NCBI RefSeq assembly: GCF_013041605.1 | Contig: NZ_JABEQC010000012.1 | Coordinates: 1-64,000 of the forward strand | Reading direction: 5' to 3' | Length of the DNA: 64,000 nucleotides | Origin: Vibrio plantisponsor | Lineage (GTDB): Bacteria; Pseudomonadota; Gammaproteobacteria; Enterobacterales; Vibrionaceae | Shown here: piece after piece, positions 52,475-61,019 of the stretch | Layout: each line of letters opens with the position of its first letter | How positions within the stretch are numbered: the stretch's first letter is position 1 | Made by a program: the position numbers and the translations under genes | Notes under the pieces: model-generated | Seen by the model: the letters and a program-made list of their open reading frames with translations, nothing else | Told to the model about the DNA's origin: nothing | Databases searched by the model: none

Positions 52475-55400
52475 GTATCGATCGAACCCTCTCAATAAAA
52501 TCCGTATGAGTTTATTAAAAAAACACTATTTAACGGCTTGCATTATGGCAAGCCTGCCAACAGTTTCTGTCGCAAAGGATCCCGACGAGTTAAAGCAGCT
52601 TCGCTCCACTAGAATGTCGGAGAAGATCAATGTTCATGAGCAAACAGATAGCTCGCGTATCTACCTAGAACAAGGCGCGATTTGGGCAAGCCGAGATATA
52701 ACAAAATTTAACCCCGTTTTAGCCGTTAGCGTAACTGACGAGGTTGAAGTTGAAAACGGCAAGTTTGTCAGTCCTATGAGTTTTTCCGTCGACACTAACT
52801 ATGGCTATTACATTAAGTCATGGCAGTTAGAAGTCTATCGTGGTGGAGACCGACATCTATCACAGCCGTTAGTCGTTCAGAAAGGCCAACAGTTGGCAAA
52901 TAGCACCAGTATTGAATGGGATGGGACTACGGATGCCGAGCATAAGTTTAAGCTAGGTCAACAATTGATTTTCCGCCTGAAAGCTTGGGATGAAGAGGGG
53001 AATATGGATACCACCACATTGGGTGTGGTTGACCTTGTTCGACCTGATAAAGAAGTATCGATAGATAAAAATACGGGTCAGTCAGATAAAGGGCGTCAAC
53101 TTGGTCGGGCGAACCTGATGCGCCATAACATTCCGACTTCATCAGGGTTGGCTAAATTTATGGGTACGGGGCTCCATGGTGTCGACAAAGTTGTTATCGG
53201 TGAGGATGAATTTGACGTTGTCGAAGGCGAGCTTTATGCAGAAATATTCTTACCAACAGACGCTTATAACTTCCCGACAACCGTAGTATTTGATGACGGA
53301 GAAGAACGTCGCTTTTCCCTTTATGCTCGTATTCCCGACACATACTACGCACAAGCAGGCTTAGCGGATTTTTATATTGGTTCTAACCGTGTAAGTGGTA
53401 GCACTGGGGCATTAGATGTAAATGACCAGTATGAAAAAGACATCTATAGCCAAGGGCGATTAGCCTATTTTGGGCAGGGAAAATTTGGCGATAAGCTGAG
53501 AGTTACTGCCCATGTTGATACACAAGAACATGCCATCAAAGACATGTTTAAGCATCCTTTCGCCTCGAATGATAATTCTACGGTATTTGATATCGTCGAT
53601 GGTGATGACGAGATGATGTATGGTCACTACGGTGATGGTTCCAACATCCGTAAAGTGGTGAATACACAAGGAAAGGTGTATTTAGACGTCGAGTACGACA
53701 AATCACAGTACTTGTGGGGTAACTTCAACACTGGAATTGCAGGGACGGATAATAGCGATTACAACCGCAGTTTGTACGGTTTTAAAGGTGATTATCGTAC
53801 CCGTTCAACGACCAAATATGGTGAAGATCGATTAAACATTGTTGGTTTTGCTTCTCAAAGTGAATCTTTGTTTGCTCATGACGAATTTCTTGGAACGGGA
53901 GGCTCCCTTTACTTTCTGCAACACGGAGAAGTGATCCCCGGTAGTGATAAGGTCATGGTCAAAGTCACCAACAAGGATAGCGGTATTGTTGAGAAAGAGA
54001 TCGTACTGACAGAAGGCGTTGATTATGAGATCGATGATTACCAAGGTCGCATCATTCTAACCAAACCACTGTCTGACATTGTTTCGAGTAGCTTTGGTGA
54101 TGTGATAAGCGATTCACCTCGCGGTGGCTATGAAAACTATTTAGCGGTGGACTATGAATACGTTCCTACTGGAAGCAGTGCTAAAGAAGCGATGGTTTTA
54201 GGTGGTCGAATAAAGGGATGGGTTAATGACTATGTTGGGCTGGGCGCTACCTACGCAAGTGAGGAAAAAGATGCGCAAGATTATGAGCTTTACTCTGCCG
54301 ATTTAACCTTAAGAGCGACAGAAGGTACTTATTTGAAGACCGAGCTTGGTCAAACAAAAGGTACTCAGACCGATAGTAACTTTATTTCGTTTGATGGTGG
54401 TTTGACTTTTACACCTATTACCTCGGCAACAGAAGGCGACAGACAAGGCAATAACCTGCAAGTACTTGGTGTTGCAAGCTTATATGATTTAGCTCCGAGC
54501 ATTTTTGGTGCTGTGGGAAATGACATCAAAGCTTGGTATAAATCGAAAGATGCGGATTATTCTTATGCCAGTCAAAATGACAATTTAGAACAAGAGTCAT
54601 ATGGAGCAGAATTCCGATTCCAACTTAGCGACTCTATTCAATTTGCTACTCGCTTTACTTCGATGGAAGAAAAAGAAGTGGATGGCAGATTAGAAACTGA
54701 CAGTGAACAAGTAGAAGCCGAAACACAGTTCCTAATCGCCGACAATTTCAAGTTATCTGTTGCTGGTAAACAAATTAAAGAGCTAAACCAAGAAAAAGAG
54801 TCTGGCACAGGCACGCTCTTGGGAGCGAAAGCGGAATATTTTTGGGATAGCGAGAACAGTGTTTATATCAAAGGTCAAACTACCGTAGATAATACCGATA
54901 GCTACGATGAAAACGACAGTGTCACAGTGGGTGGCGAGACTCGTGTTTTTGACGATATTACCCTAGGAGCCTCTTATACTGCGGGTGACAGAGGCGAGGC
55001 GACAGAAGGGACAATCAACTATGACGTGAATCGAGACTATTCGACTTATGTCACTTACGTTGATGACAACTATGAAGACCAAAATAACGTTATTTTGGGG
55101 CAAAGGGCTGCTTTGACTCAAACCGTCGATTTTTATCAGGAAAACCAGTTCGTTAAAGAAAATAATGGCAAAGGTCGTATCGATTCTTTTGGTTTTGATA
55201 ACGAAGTAAATGATGACGTCGATGTGGGCGTTTCCTATCAACAGGGCGAAATAGACTACGGGGTTAACCCAGAAAACGCCATAGTGGGCGTCGTACAACG
55301 CAAAGCCGTAAGCTTCAATGTCGCTGCTGATTTGTATGATGTGATACTCAAACACAAACTAGAGTACCGAGTTGACGAAGCACAACAAACGAATGAAAAA

Positions 55401-56033
55401 GTCATTCAGTGGGTGACGACAAATAGTTACACCCATCATCTGACGGAAGAATACACACTATATGGAAAGTTCAACTATTCACGTTCAGAAGATGATACGA
55501 ATAACGAGCTACTGGCTCGCTTTATTGAGTCAACAATAAGTTTGGCATATCGCCCAGTATATAACGACAATCTTAACTTGTTGTCGCGCTACACCTACCT
55601 CGTTGACTTTGACAATCTGAGCCGAGATGCCACTTATTCAGATGAAGTCAGTCATATCATAGAAACGGAAGCTCTCTATCAATGGGATGCGAACTGGGAG
55701 TTTGGAACCAAACTTGCCTACAAAGACAAAAACCAGATATTTAGCCGTGCATCTGGCGCAGATGTTGATGTTGATACAGACATCTATCTGGCAGGGCTAA
55801 GTGCCTCATATTTAATTATGAAAGGTTGGGACATTACTGGTCAGTATCACTGGAAGATCGATACACAGTTCGATGAAGTAGAAGATGGCGCGCTCGTTTC
55901 GTTCAATAAATATGTTAGTGATAACTTTAAAATAGGTGTGGGATACAACTTCTCCCGCTTTGATGACAACTTAACTAATGATGATGACTATGATGCACAA
56001 GGTCTCTTCATTAACTTAATCGGCAAGATCTAG
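52467..56033 (+). CDS. Large outer-membrane beta-barrel partner of the giant protein
   Basis: About 1188 residues. A long basic N-region then a signal peptide (LTACIMASLPTVSVAKD) gives export. An N-terminal periplasmic or surface region (about 40-290) contains FlgD-Ig-like sequence (SFSVDTNYGYYIKSWQLEVY then KSTSIEWDGTTDAEHKFKLG-type). A GLADFYIGSNRVSGSTG-DQYEKDIYSQGRLAYFGQG block of the kind found in large DUF11/OmpA-associated barrels follows. From about 300 to the end, alternating amphipathic strands form a predicted outer-membrane barrel, ending GLFINLIGKI with Ile rather than the usual aromatic. The ATG at 52467 overlaps the giant gene; ATG 52506 is an alternative. Inferred: anchor or exporter for the giant protein. 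Confidence 0.82.
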   Translation: MSKYRSNPLNKIRMSLLKKHYLTACIMASLPTVSVAKDPDELKQLRSTRMSEKINVHEQTDSSRIYLEQGAIWASRDITKFNPVLAVSVTDEVEVENGKFVSPMSFSVDTNYGYYIKSWQLEVYRGGDRHLSQPLVVQKGQQLANSTSIEWDGTTDAEHKFKLGQQLIFRLKAWDEEGNMDTTTLGVVDLVRPDKEVSIDKNTGQSDKGRQLGRANLMRHNIPTSSGLAKFMGTGLHGVDKVVIGEDEFDVVEGELYAEIFLPTDAYNFPTTVVFDDGEERRFSLYARIPDTYYAQAGLADFYIGSNRVSGSTGALDVNDQYEKDIYSQGRLAYFGQGKFGDKLRVTAHVDTQEHAIKDMFKHPFASNDNSTVFDIVDGDDEMMYGHYGDGSNIRKVVNTQGKVYLDVEYDKSQYLWGNFNTGIAGTDNSDYNRSLYGFKGDYRTRSTTKYGEDRLNIVGFASQSESLFAHDEFLGTGGSLYFLQHGEVIPGSDKVMVKVTNKDSGIVEKEIVLTEGVDYEIDDYQGRIILTKPLSDIVSSSFGDVISDSPRGGYENYLAVDYEYVPTGSSAKEAMVLGGRIKGWVNDYVGLGATYASEEKDAQDYELYSADLTLRATEGTYLKTELGQTKGTQTDSNFISFDGGLTFTPITSATEGDRQGNNLQVLGVASLYDLAPSIFGAVGNDIKAWYKSKDADYSYASQNDNLEQESYGAEFRFQLSDSIQFATRFTSMEEKEVDGRLETDSEQVEAETQFLIADNFKLSVAGKQIKELNQEKESGTGTLLGAKAEYFWDSENSVYIKGQTTVDNTDSYDENDSVTVGGETRVFDDITLGASYTAGDRGEATEGTINYDVNRDYSTYVTYVDDNYEDQNNVILGQRAALTQTVDFYQENQFVKENNGKGRIDSFGFDNEVNDDVDVGVSYQQGEIDYGVNPENAIVGVVQRKAVSFNVAADLYDVILKHKLEYRVDEAQQTNEKVIQWVTTNSYTHHLTEEYTLYGKFNYSRSEDDTNNELLARFIESTISLAYRPVYNDNLNLLSRYTYLVDFDNLSRDATYSDEVSHIIETEALYQWDANWEFGTKLAYKDKNQIFSRASGADVDVDTDIYLAGLSASYLIMKGWDITGQYHWKIDTQFDEVEDGALVSFNKYVSDNFKIGVGYNFSRFDDNLTNDDDYDAQGLFINLIGKI

Positions 56034-56044
56034 AGGAAGGCGCA

Positions 56045-56962
56045 ATGAGTGGTTTGAGCCGTAAAGTTAAATTAACGATAGCTTCAGGTTTCAGTGTTTT
56101 GGCATTAGCTGCATGCAGTACCGACACATATGTTAGCCAAGAAAATGTCGATAAATACGATCATCGAGTCAGTAAGTTCCTTATTGCAGAGTGTCTATCC
56201 CCTCAGAGAGAAATAAAAATTGCAGTTGCTGAACATTTTGATTTTGATAGGTATGAGTTAAAACAAGAAGATAGCGCAGCGTTGGATCAGTTTGTGCGCG
56301 ATATCAGGAAACTGAAAGGTCGTATATCCATAGCGGCACATACAGATTACCAAGGTTCAGAGACCTACAATGAGCAGTTGTCGCTACGTCGTGCAAACTC
56401 GGTCAAAGAGTACCTACTAAAAAATCTGCCTAATAATGAATATCAATGGGAACTCAAACACTTCGGAGAGAAGGTGCCGCTATTTAAGGAAAAAACATTA
56501 GAGGCTAATGCTGCCAACCGTCGTGCGTATGTGATGTTTGAGCAAATGTTGGAAACGGAAACTCATGCTTCGTGTTTACCACCTAAGCCAAAACGCAAAG
56601 TTTTTGTCGCTTTAACCTCTCACTTTGAGTTTGATGATGCAACCTTGAGAGAGGAAGATAAGCAAGAACTGGATACGATTGCTTTAAAGCTAGAAGAGTT
56701 GCAAGGGCATATATTGATCGCTGGGCATACTGATTATCAAGGTTCTGTTAGCTATAACAAAAAGCTAGCGTTAAATAGAGCCGAAGCGGTAAAGGCGTAC
56801 TTGGAAACCAAGGTTGCGAACACTGATTCGTTTATATGGGAAGTGAAATCGTTTGGCGAAAGTGAGCCCCTTGTGCATGAGAAATCATTGGTGGCCAACA
56901 AAAAAAATCGCCGTGTTTTTGTTGTCTTTAGAGAAGAAACCGTTCAACAAAGTAAGAAATAA
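56045..56962 (+). CDS. Outer-membrane lipoprotein with two tandem OmpA-type peptidoglycan-binding domains
   Basis: A 305-residue lipoprotein. The lipobox LAAC gives Cys24 with Ser at +2, favouring outer-membrane sorting. Domain 1 (about 58-175) has HFDFDRYELKQED, HTDYQGSETYN and ANRRAYVMF. Domain 2 (about 187-300) has HFEFDDATLREED, HTDYQGSVSYN and KKNRRVFVVF. Each keeps the Asp and Arg that bind diaminopimelate. A duplicated OmpA domain in one small lipoprotein is unusual. It lies 11 bp after the barrel gene with GGAAGG upstream, so it is the third gene of the same operon. Likely role: clamp the barrel/fibre assembly to the cell wall. Confidence 0.88.
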   Translation: MSGLSRKVKLTIASGFSVLALAACSTDTYVSQENVDKYDHRVSKFLIAECLSPQREIKIAVAEHFDFDRYELKQEDSAALDQFVRDIRKLKGRISIAAHTDYQGSETYNEQLSLRRANSVKEYLLKNLPNNEYQWELKHFGEKVPLFKEKTLEANAANRRAYVMFEQMLETETHASCLPPKPKRKVFVALTSHFEFDDATLREEDKQELDTIALKLEELQGHILIAGHTDYQGSVSYNKKLALNRAEAVKAYLETKVANTDSFIWEVKSFGESEPLVHEKSLVANKKNRRVFVVFREETVQQSKK

Positions 56963-57089
56963 GTTAAAACATGATGTTATGACTCTAGTTTTATTAACGA
57001 GTATTGAAACGCACATTGGCTAGAGAAAATATTAAAAATTACGAACAACAGAGACGTTGATTACAGAAGTCAGACAACAAGGAAGCAGT

Positions 57090-57842
57090 ATGAATTCACC
57101 AAAAGTTGCGATTATCACCGGCGGTGGGCGAGGTATTGGCGCAGAGACAGCAAAACTCTTTGCTCGCCAAGGTTATGCGGTGTGTATCAACTACAAATCA
57201 AATGCCGATGCGGCGGCAAGCGTTGTGGAAGAGATTGTGGTAATGGGTGGTCAATGTATTGCGGTACAGGCTGATGCCTCCCAAGAAGCAGATGTCATGC
57301 GACTGTTTGAAACCGTGGATAAGCAGTTGGGTACTCTTACAGTGCTTGTTAACAATGCTGGGATCTTGAAAAAGCAGATGCGTCTGGATGAGATGGGTGC
57401 TGAGAGAATCAATACTATCCTCAGTAATAATGTCACCAGTTATTTTCTCTGTTGCCGAGAAGCAGTTAAACGCATGTCTACCCGTCATGGTGGGCAGGGA
57501 GGTGTGATTGTGAATGTATCATCAACCGCTTCTCGTTCTGGTTCTCCAAACGAATATATCGATTACGCTGCATCGAAAGGCGCGATAGATACTCTTACGA
57601 AAGGTTTGTCTCTTGAGGTAGCAGCAGAGGGCATTCGCGTTAACTGCGTCCGTCCCGGATTAATTCATACTGACATGCATGCTGATGGTGGTGAGCCCGA
57701 ACGAATTGAAAGATTGAAATCCAAAATCCCGCTCCAGCGAGGTGGTCTCCCCGAAGAAGTCGCAGAAGCTATCTACTGGTTAGCTTCAGAAAAGTCATCT
57801 TTTTCTACAGGTAACTTTTTGGATCTAGCTGGTGGTTTGTGA
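57090..57842 (+). CDS. Short-chain dehydrogenase/reductase (SDR)
   Basis: About 250 residues. A classical SDR with the cofactor motif TGGGRGIG, NNAG, a catalytic Ser and YAASKGA (Tyr-x3-Lys), and C-terminal RPGLIHTDMHA. It probably uses NAD(P)H, but the substrate is unknown. I chose the ATG at 57090 with AAGGAAG upstream; the earlier TTG at 57057 would add residues with no family match. A single gene downstream of the OmpA lipoprotein, with a 127-bp gap that suggests a separate unit. Confidence 0.85.
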   Translation: MNSPKVAIITGGGRGIGAETAKLFARQGYAVCINYKSNADAAASVVEEIVVMGGQCIAVQADASQEADVMRLFETVDKQLGTLTVLVNNAGILKKQMRLDEMGAERINTILSNNVTSYFLCCREAVKRMSTRHGGQGGVIVNVSSTASRSGSPNEYIDYAASKGAIDTLTKGLSLEVAAEGIRVNCVRPGLIHTDMHADGGEPERIERLKSKIPLQRGGLPEEVAEAIYWLASEKSSFSTGNFLDLAGGL

Positions 57843-58235
57843 GCTGTTACGAGAATAAATGGAACGAGTGAAAGATTGCCAGAGTGTACATCCTTCGACT
57901 GTCTTGAGACGTAAATGTTAACAGTGTCATAAAATCAAATAGATAACCGTTATCTATTTAGCTGAGAGATATTCCTTTAACCATGGTTATTTTTTAAGTT
58001 TTGTTGTGATCTGTTTCATATCAGTTCTGGAGTTGTTTTAACTTTCGATCTTCTTTGATGTTTATTTGTTGCACATTATTTACGTTTTTTCGAAATATGT
58101 ATCTAAGTATTTCATCGTGTATAGTGTCTTGTGCTTTTGTTTGGTGGATTTAATAGAATCAAACGTTGAAAAATGGGCTGAAATAATGATTTTTAGAAAG
58201 CCTTTGGAACCAACATCTTTGATTATGGAGTTACG
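57843..58235. other. Intergenic region before the AbgT transporter
   Basis: A 393-bp AT-rich stretch without a gene. It contains the inverted repeat at 57937-57959 and presumably the AbgT promoter, but no hexamers stood out. Confidence 0.5.
57937..57959. repeat. Perfect 10-bp inverted repeat
   Basis: AAATAGATAA and TTATCTATTT flank CCG. It is nearly symmetric and shaped like an operator for a dimeric regulator, or the SDR gene's transcript end. It lies 95 bp after the SDR stop. Confidence 0.55.
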
Positions 58236-59795
58236 ATGAGTAACCAAGCATTAAATCAAGCGACATCACCGAAGCCGAGCGGTATGGATCGTTTTCTTAA
58301 TTTCATTGAACGGGCAGGTAACAAGATCCCTGATCCGGCAATTCTATTCTTCTGGGCACTCGTTATTACTTGGGTTGCGTCCGCACTGTTATCAAACGTT
58401 TCGTTTGACCTTGTGAACCCAAGAACTGGCGAAGCGCTGGTCATTAAAAATTTGCTAACTGGTGAGTCACTAGCGAACTTTCTTGCGAGCATGGTTACAA
58501 CGTTCACTGGCTTTGCACCGCTAGGCATCGTGTTGGTTGCGATGTTAGGTGTGGGTGTGGCTGATTCTTCTGGCTTCATCACTACTGGTCTGAAGAAGAT
58601 GCTGAACTTCACGCCAGCGAAGCTATTAACGCCAATGCTGATTCTGGTAGCGATTGTGTCACACACCGCAGCTGATGCAGGTTACGTACTGGTTATTCCT
58701 CTGGGTGGTATTATTTTCCACGCAGCAGGTCGTCATCCGCTAGCGGGTATTGCAGCGGCATTTGCTGGTGTTTCTGGTGGCTTCTCAGCGAACTTTATCC
58801 CTTCTGGTATCGATCCATTGTTAGCGGGTTTTACTCAGACAGCGGCTCAGGTTCTTGACCCTGAGTACGTAGTAAACCCTCTGGCGAACATCATCTTTAC
58901 TGGTCTTTCTTCTGTTGTGGTTATTGCTATTGGTTGGTATGTAACAGAGAAAATTATCGAGCCACGTTTGGCAAACACGCCAATTGATGAAGATGCAGAA
59001 AAAGCGCCGGATCTTGCGTCTTTCACTGAGCTAGAATCAAAAGCTTTCCGTTACGCAGGTTGGGCAATGGTTGCTGGTATCGCGCTTCTTGTTGCTGCGC
59101 TAATGCCTGAAGACTCAGCACTACGCTCTCCAGATGGTCAGATTACTGCGTTTTCAGCGCCAATCATGAAGTCGATTGTGCCGTTGATCTTTATCCTGTT
59201 CATCATTCCAGGTTATGTCTACGGGCGAGTTTCTGGCACATTTAAAACCAGTAATGACATCATCAAAGCGATGGCAACGACTATGTCTACCATGGGTGCA
59301 TACATCGTAATGTCGTTCTTCTGTGCTCAGTTTCTATCGGTTTTCGCTCAATCAAACATCGGTACTATGCTAGCGCTATACGGTGCTGAAGGTTTGAAAG
59401 CAATGAACCTTCCGGGTGAAGCAACAATCGTGGGTATGATCCTGCTAACTGCCTCAGTTAACCTAATCATCGGTTCTGCGTCTGCGAAATGGGCATTGAT
59501 TGGTCCAATTCTAGTGCCAATGCTGATGGCGGTGGGCATCTCACCTGAGCTTTCTCAAGCGGCTTACCGTGTTGGTGATTCGGTATCTAACATCATTTCG
59601 CCTCTGATGGTGTTCTTCCCACTGGTAGTGGTTTACTGCCAACGTTACGTGAAGTCTACTGGTATCGGTACTCTGGCTTCTCTGATGATGCCATTCTCTA
59701 TCGCGATGCTGATTGGTTGGACTGTGTTCTTACTTGCTTACTGGGCGGTAGGTATTCCACTAGGTATCCAAGCACCATACGAATACGTAATGTAG
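58236..59795 (+). CDS. AbgT-family transporter
   Basis: A 519-residue inner-membrane permease with about eleven to twelve hydrophobic segments. The family members import p-aminobenzoyl-glutamate or export sulfonamide-type compounds. The N-terminus KPSGMDRFLNFIERAGNKIPDPAILFFWAL and the motif HTAADAGYVLVIPLGG match AbgT. GGVxAN-like GVSGGFSANFIPSGIDPLLAGFT is the conserved helical hairpin. A strong terminator follows at 59811-59843. Monocistronic. The substrate is not certain. Confidence 0.93.
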   Translation: MSNQALNQATSPKPSGMDRFLNFIERAGNKIPDPAILFFWALVITWVASALLSNVSFDLVNPRTGEALVIKNLLTGESLANFLASMVTTFTGFAPLGIVLVAMLGVGVADSSGFITTGLKKMLNFTPAKLLTPMLILVAIVSHTAADAGYVLVIPLGGIIFHAAGRHPLAGIAAAFAGVSGGFSANFIPSGIDPLLAGFTQTAAQVLDPEYVVNPLANIIFTGLSSVVVIAIGWYVTEKIIEPRLANTPIDEDAEKAPDLASFTELESKAFRYAGWAMVAGIALLVAALMPEDSALRSPDGQITAFSAPIMKSIVPLIFILFIIPGYVYGRVSGTFKTSNDIIKAMATTMSTMGAYIVMSFFCAQFLSVFAQSNIGTMLALYGAEGLKAMNLPGEATIVGMILLTASVNLIIGSASAKWALIGPILVPMLMAVGISPELSQAAYRVGDSVSNIISPLMVFFPLVVVYCQRYVKSTGIGTLASLMMPFSIAMLIGWTVFLLAYWAVGIPLGIQAPYEYVM

Positions 59796-60202
59796 CCACG
59801 CCGAATACAAAAAAACCTGCCAAATATTGTGCAGGTTTTTTTTGCTTTTATGGGGAGTGTATAACGTCAGAATAATGGTGTTGAATATGCGCAGGTTATG
59901 ACGGACATTGCCTAAAAGTGAAAGGAATTATTGCATGAGCTATCACCCAAAATATTGCATGTTTTATTGTCCTTGAATCAGCATAAATAAAAATATTCAC
60001 AAATATTTATATCTATTTGAACTAATCGGTGTATAGTGCACACAGCTCTTAAACGTGAGCTATTTATGAAATGTTTAGTTCAAGTCTCTTCTCAGTTTTC
60101 TTTCGATCGATTTCGTTATACTACTCCTGCGGCAACTTATTCTTCATCTTCCATCAAATAGCCTCGATTTTGGATTTTATGATGATTAACGAGGTATTTA
60201 TT
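59796..60202. other. Intergenic region before the cold-shock gene
   Basis: A 407-bp stretch. It holds the AbgT terminator and the long AT-rich 5' untranslated region expected for a cold-shock gene. No other coding frame is supported. Confidence 0.55.
59811..59843 (+). terminator. Rho-independent terminator of the AbgT gene
   Basis: AAAAACCTGC (59811-59820) pairs with GCAGGTTTTT (59831-59840) around a 10-nt loop, followed by T residues. It works in both directions. Confidence 0.92.
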
Positions 60203-60415
60203 ATGTCTAATAAAGCAACTGGCTCAGTAAAATGGTTTAACGAAACAAAAGGTTTTGGCTTCATTTCTCAAGACAATGGTGGTCCAGATCTATTTGTTCA
60301 CTTTAACTCTATCGTTTCAGAAGGCTTTAAAACCTTAGCTGAAGGACAGAAAGTAACATTTAGCGTTGAGCAGGGTGCTAAAGGCGCTCAGGCGACTAAC
60401 GTTATAGCAGCTTAA
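60203..60415 (+). CDS. Cold-shock domain protein (CspA family)
   Basis: A 70-residue single OB-fold RNA chaperone. The RNP1 motif KGFGFISQ and RNP2 LFVHFNSI are intact in [19 protein letters not shown] and the following strand. I chose the ATG at 60203 after GAGGT. The 44 extra residues in the longer frame are hydrophobic nonsense from the untranslated region. The long AT-rich 5' leader is typical of cold-induced csp mRNAs. Which paralogue it is cannot be said. Confidence 0.93.
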   Translation: MSNKATGSVKWFNETKGFGFISQDNGGPDLFVHFNSIVSEGFKTLAEGQKVTFSVEQGAKGAQATNVIAA

Positions 60416-60429
60416 GTTAGCTCTAGAAA

Positions 60430-60454
60430 TAAATAAGCACGAGTTGCTTATTTA
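60430..60454. repeat. Inverted repeat after the csp gene
   Basis: TAAATAAGCA and TGCTTATTTA, 10-bp perfect arms with a 5-nt loop, 15 bp past the csp stop. Likely the transcript-end hairpin, but with no T run after it. Confidence 0.6.
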
Positions 60455-60471
60455 AATAGAAAAAGAACGAG

Positions 60472-60505
60472 TAGGATAAAAACATTTCGAGAAGCTTTTA
60501 TCCTA
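60472..60505. repeat. Second inverted repeat after the csp gene
   Basis: TAGGATAAAA (60472-60481) and TTTTATCCTA (60496-60505), perfect 10-bp arms with a 14-nt loop. The second of two hairpins in a row in the AT-rich gap before the small ORF. Confidence 0.6.
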
Positions 60506-60692
60506 AATTCGCGCAAGTGAATAATTTATTTTTGATGACCTGAATAGTCTGTTTAATCGATATTTTTGTTTTTTTATTTTTATGTAACTCTGGTTTTAAT
60601 TTCGTTGTTACTGAAGTTTTTATTATTTCTATAAAATATAAATCTAAGAGTGAATATCTTTTAAAAAATGCTTTTCAGTATAGGAATAGTGA

Positions 60693-60896
60693 ATGAGAAA
60701 AAGACGAGATAAAGTTGCAAAGAAAGCTTGGAAAAGTGGCTACGAAGCAAAATTTGAGCAAATGGTAGGTGAATACCATAGTGCAAAAGAGACTCTTGAA
60801 ACAATGACGGCTGGTTCCGATGAATTCAAAGCGCAGGAAAAACTCTGCGAATCTCTTTTCGCAAGTGCTGAACGCTTCTTTAAGCAGCACCAATAG
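60693..60896 (+). CDS. Small highly charged protein of unknown function (67 residues)
   Basis: Not recognised. Basic N-terminus MRKRRDKVAKKAWKSGYEAKFEQM, then an acidic/amphipathic helix YHSAKETLETM, then EKLCESLFASAERFFKQHQ. It is predicted all-alpha, with no membrane segment, one cysteine and an AGGAATAG site before the ATG. The lysine-rich N-terminus suggests nucleic acid binding, but that is inference. It is separated from csp by about 280 bp of AT-rich sequence with two hairpins. Confidence 0.6.
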   Translation: MRKRRDKVAKKAWKSGYEAKFEQMVGEYHSAKETLETMTAGSDEFKAQEKLCESLFASAERFFKQHQ

Positions 60897-61019
60897 CTCC
60901 AGATTGATTTGCCACAGTCTTACTTGATCTTGTGGCTTTCCTTACATCCATCTAGTTGATCCTATTTAGACCTCTCTGGTCTTTTCCGCGCTACGCGACC
61001 TTATTACCTATTTGGATGT

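Noticed and set aside
52517..52523. Run of seven A in the signal region of the barrel gene, possible phase-variable tract
   Set aside because: Seven A is common in AT-rich DNA. There is no second tract or alternative frame that would make a clean on/off switch.
60071..60202. 44-residue N-terminal extension of the cold-shock protein
   Set aside because: Hydrophobic, non-conserved sequence from the long 5' untranslated region. CspA proteins begin near [13 protein letters not shown].
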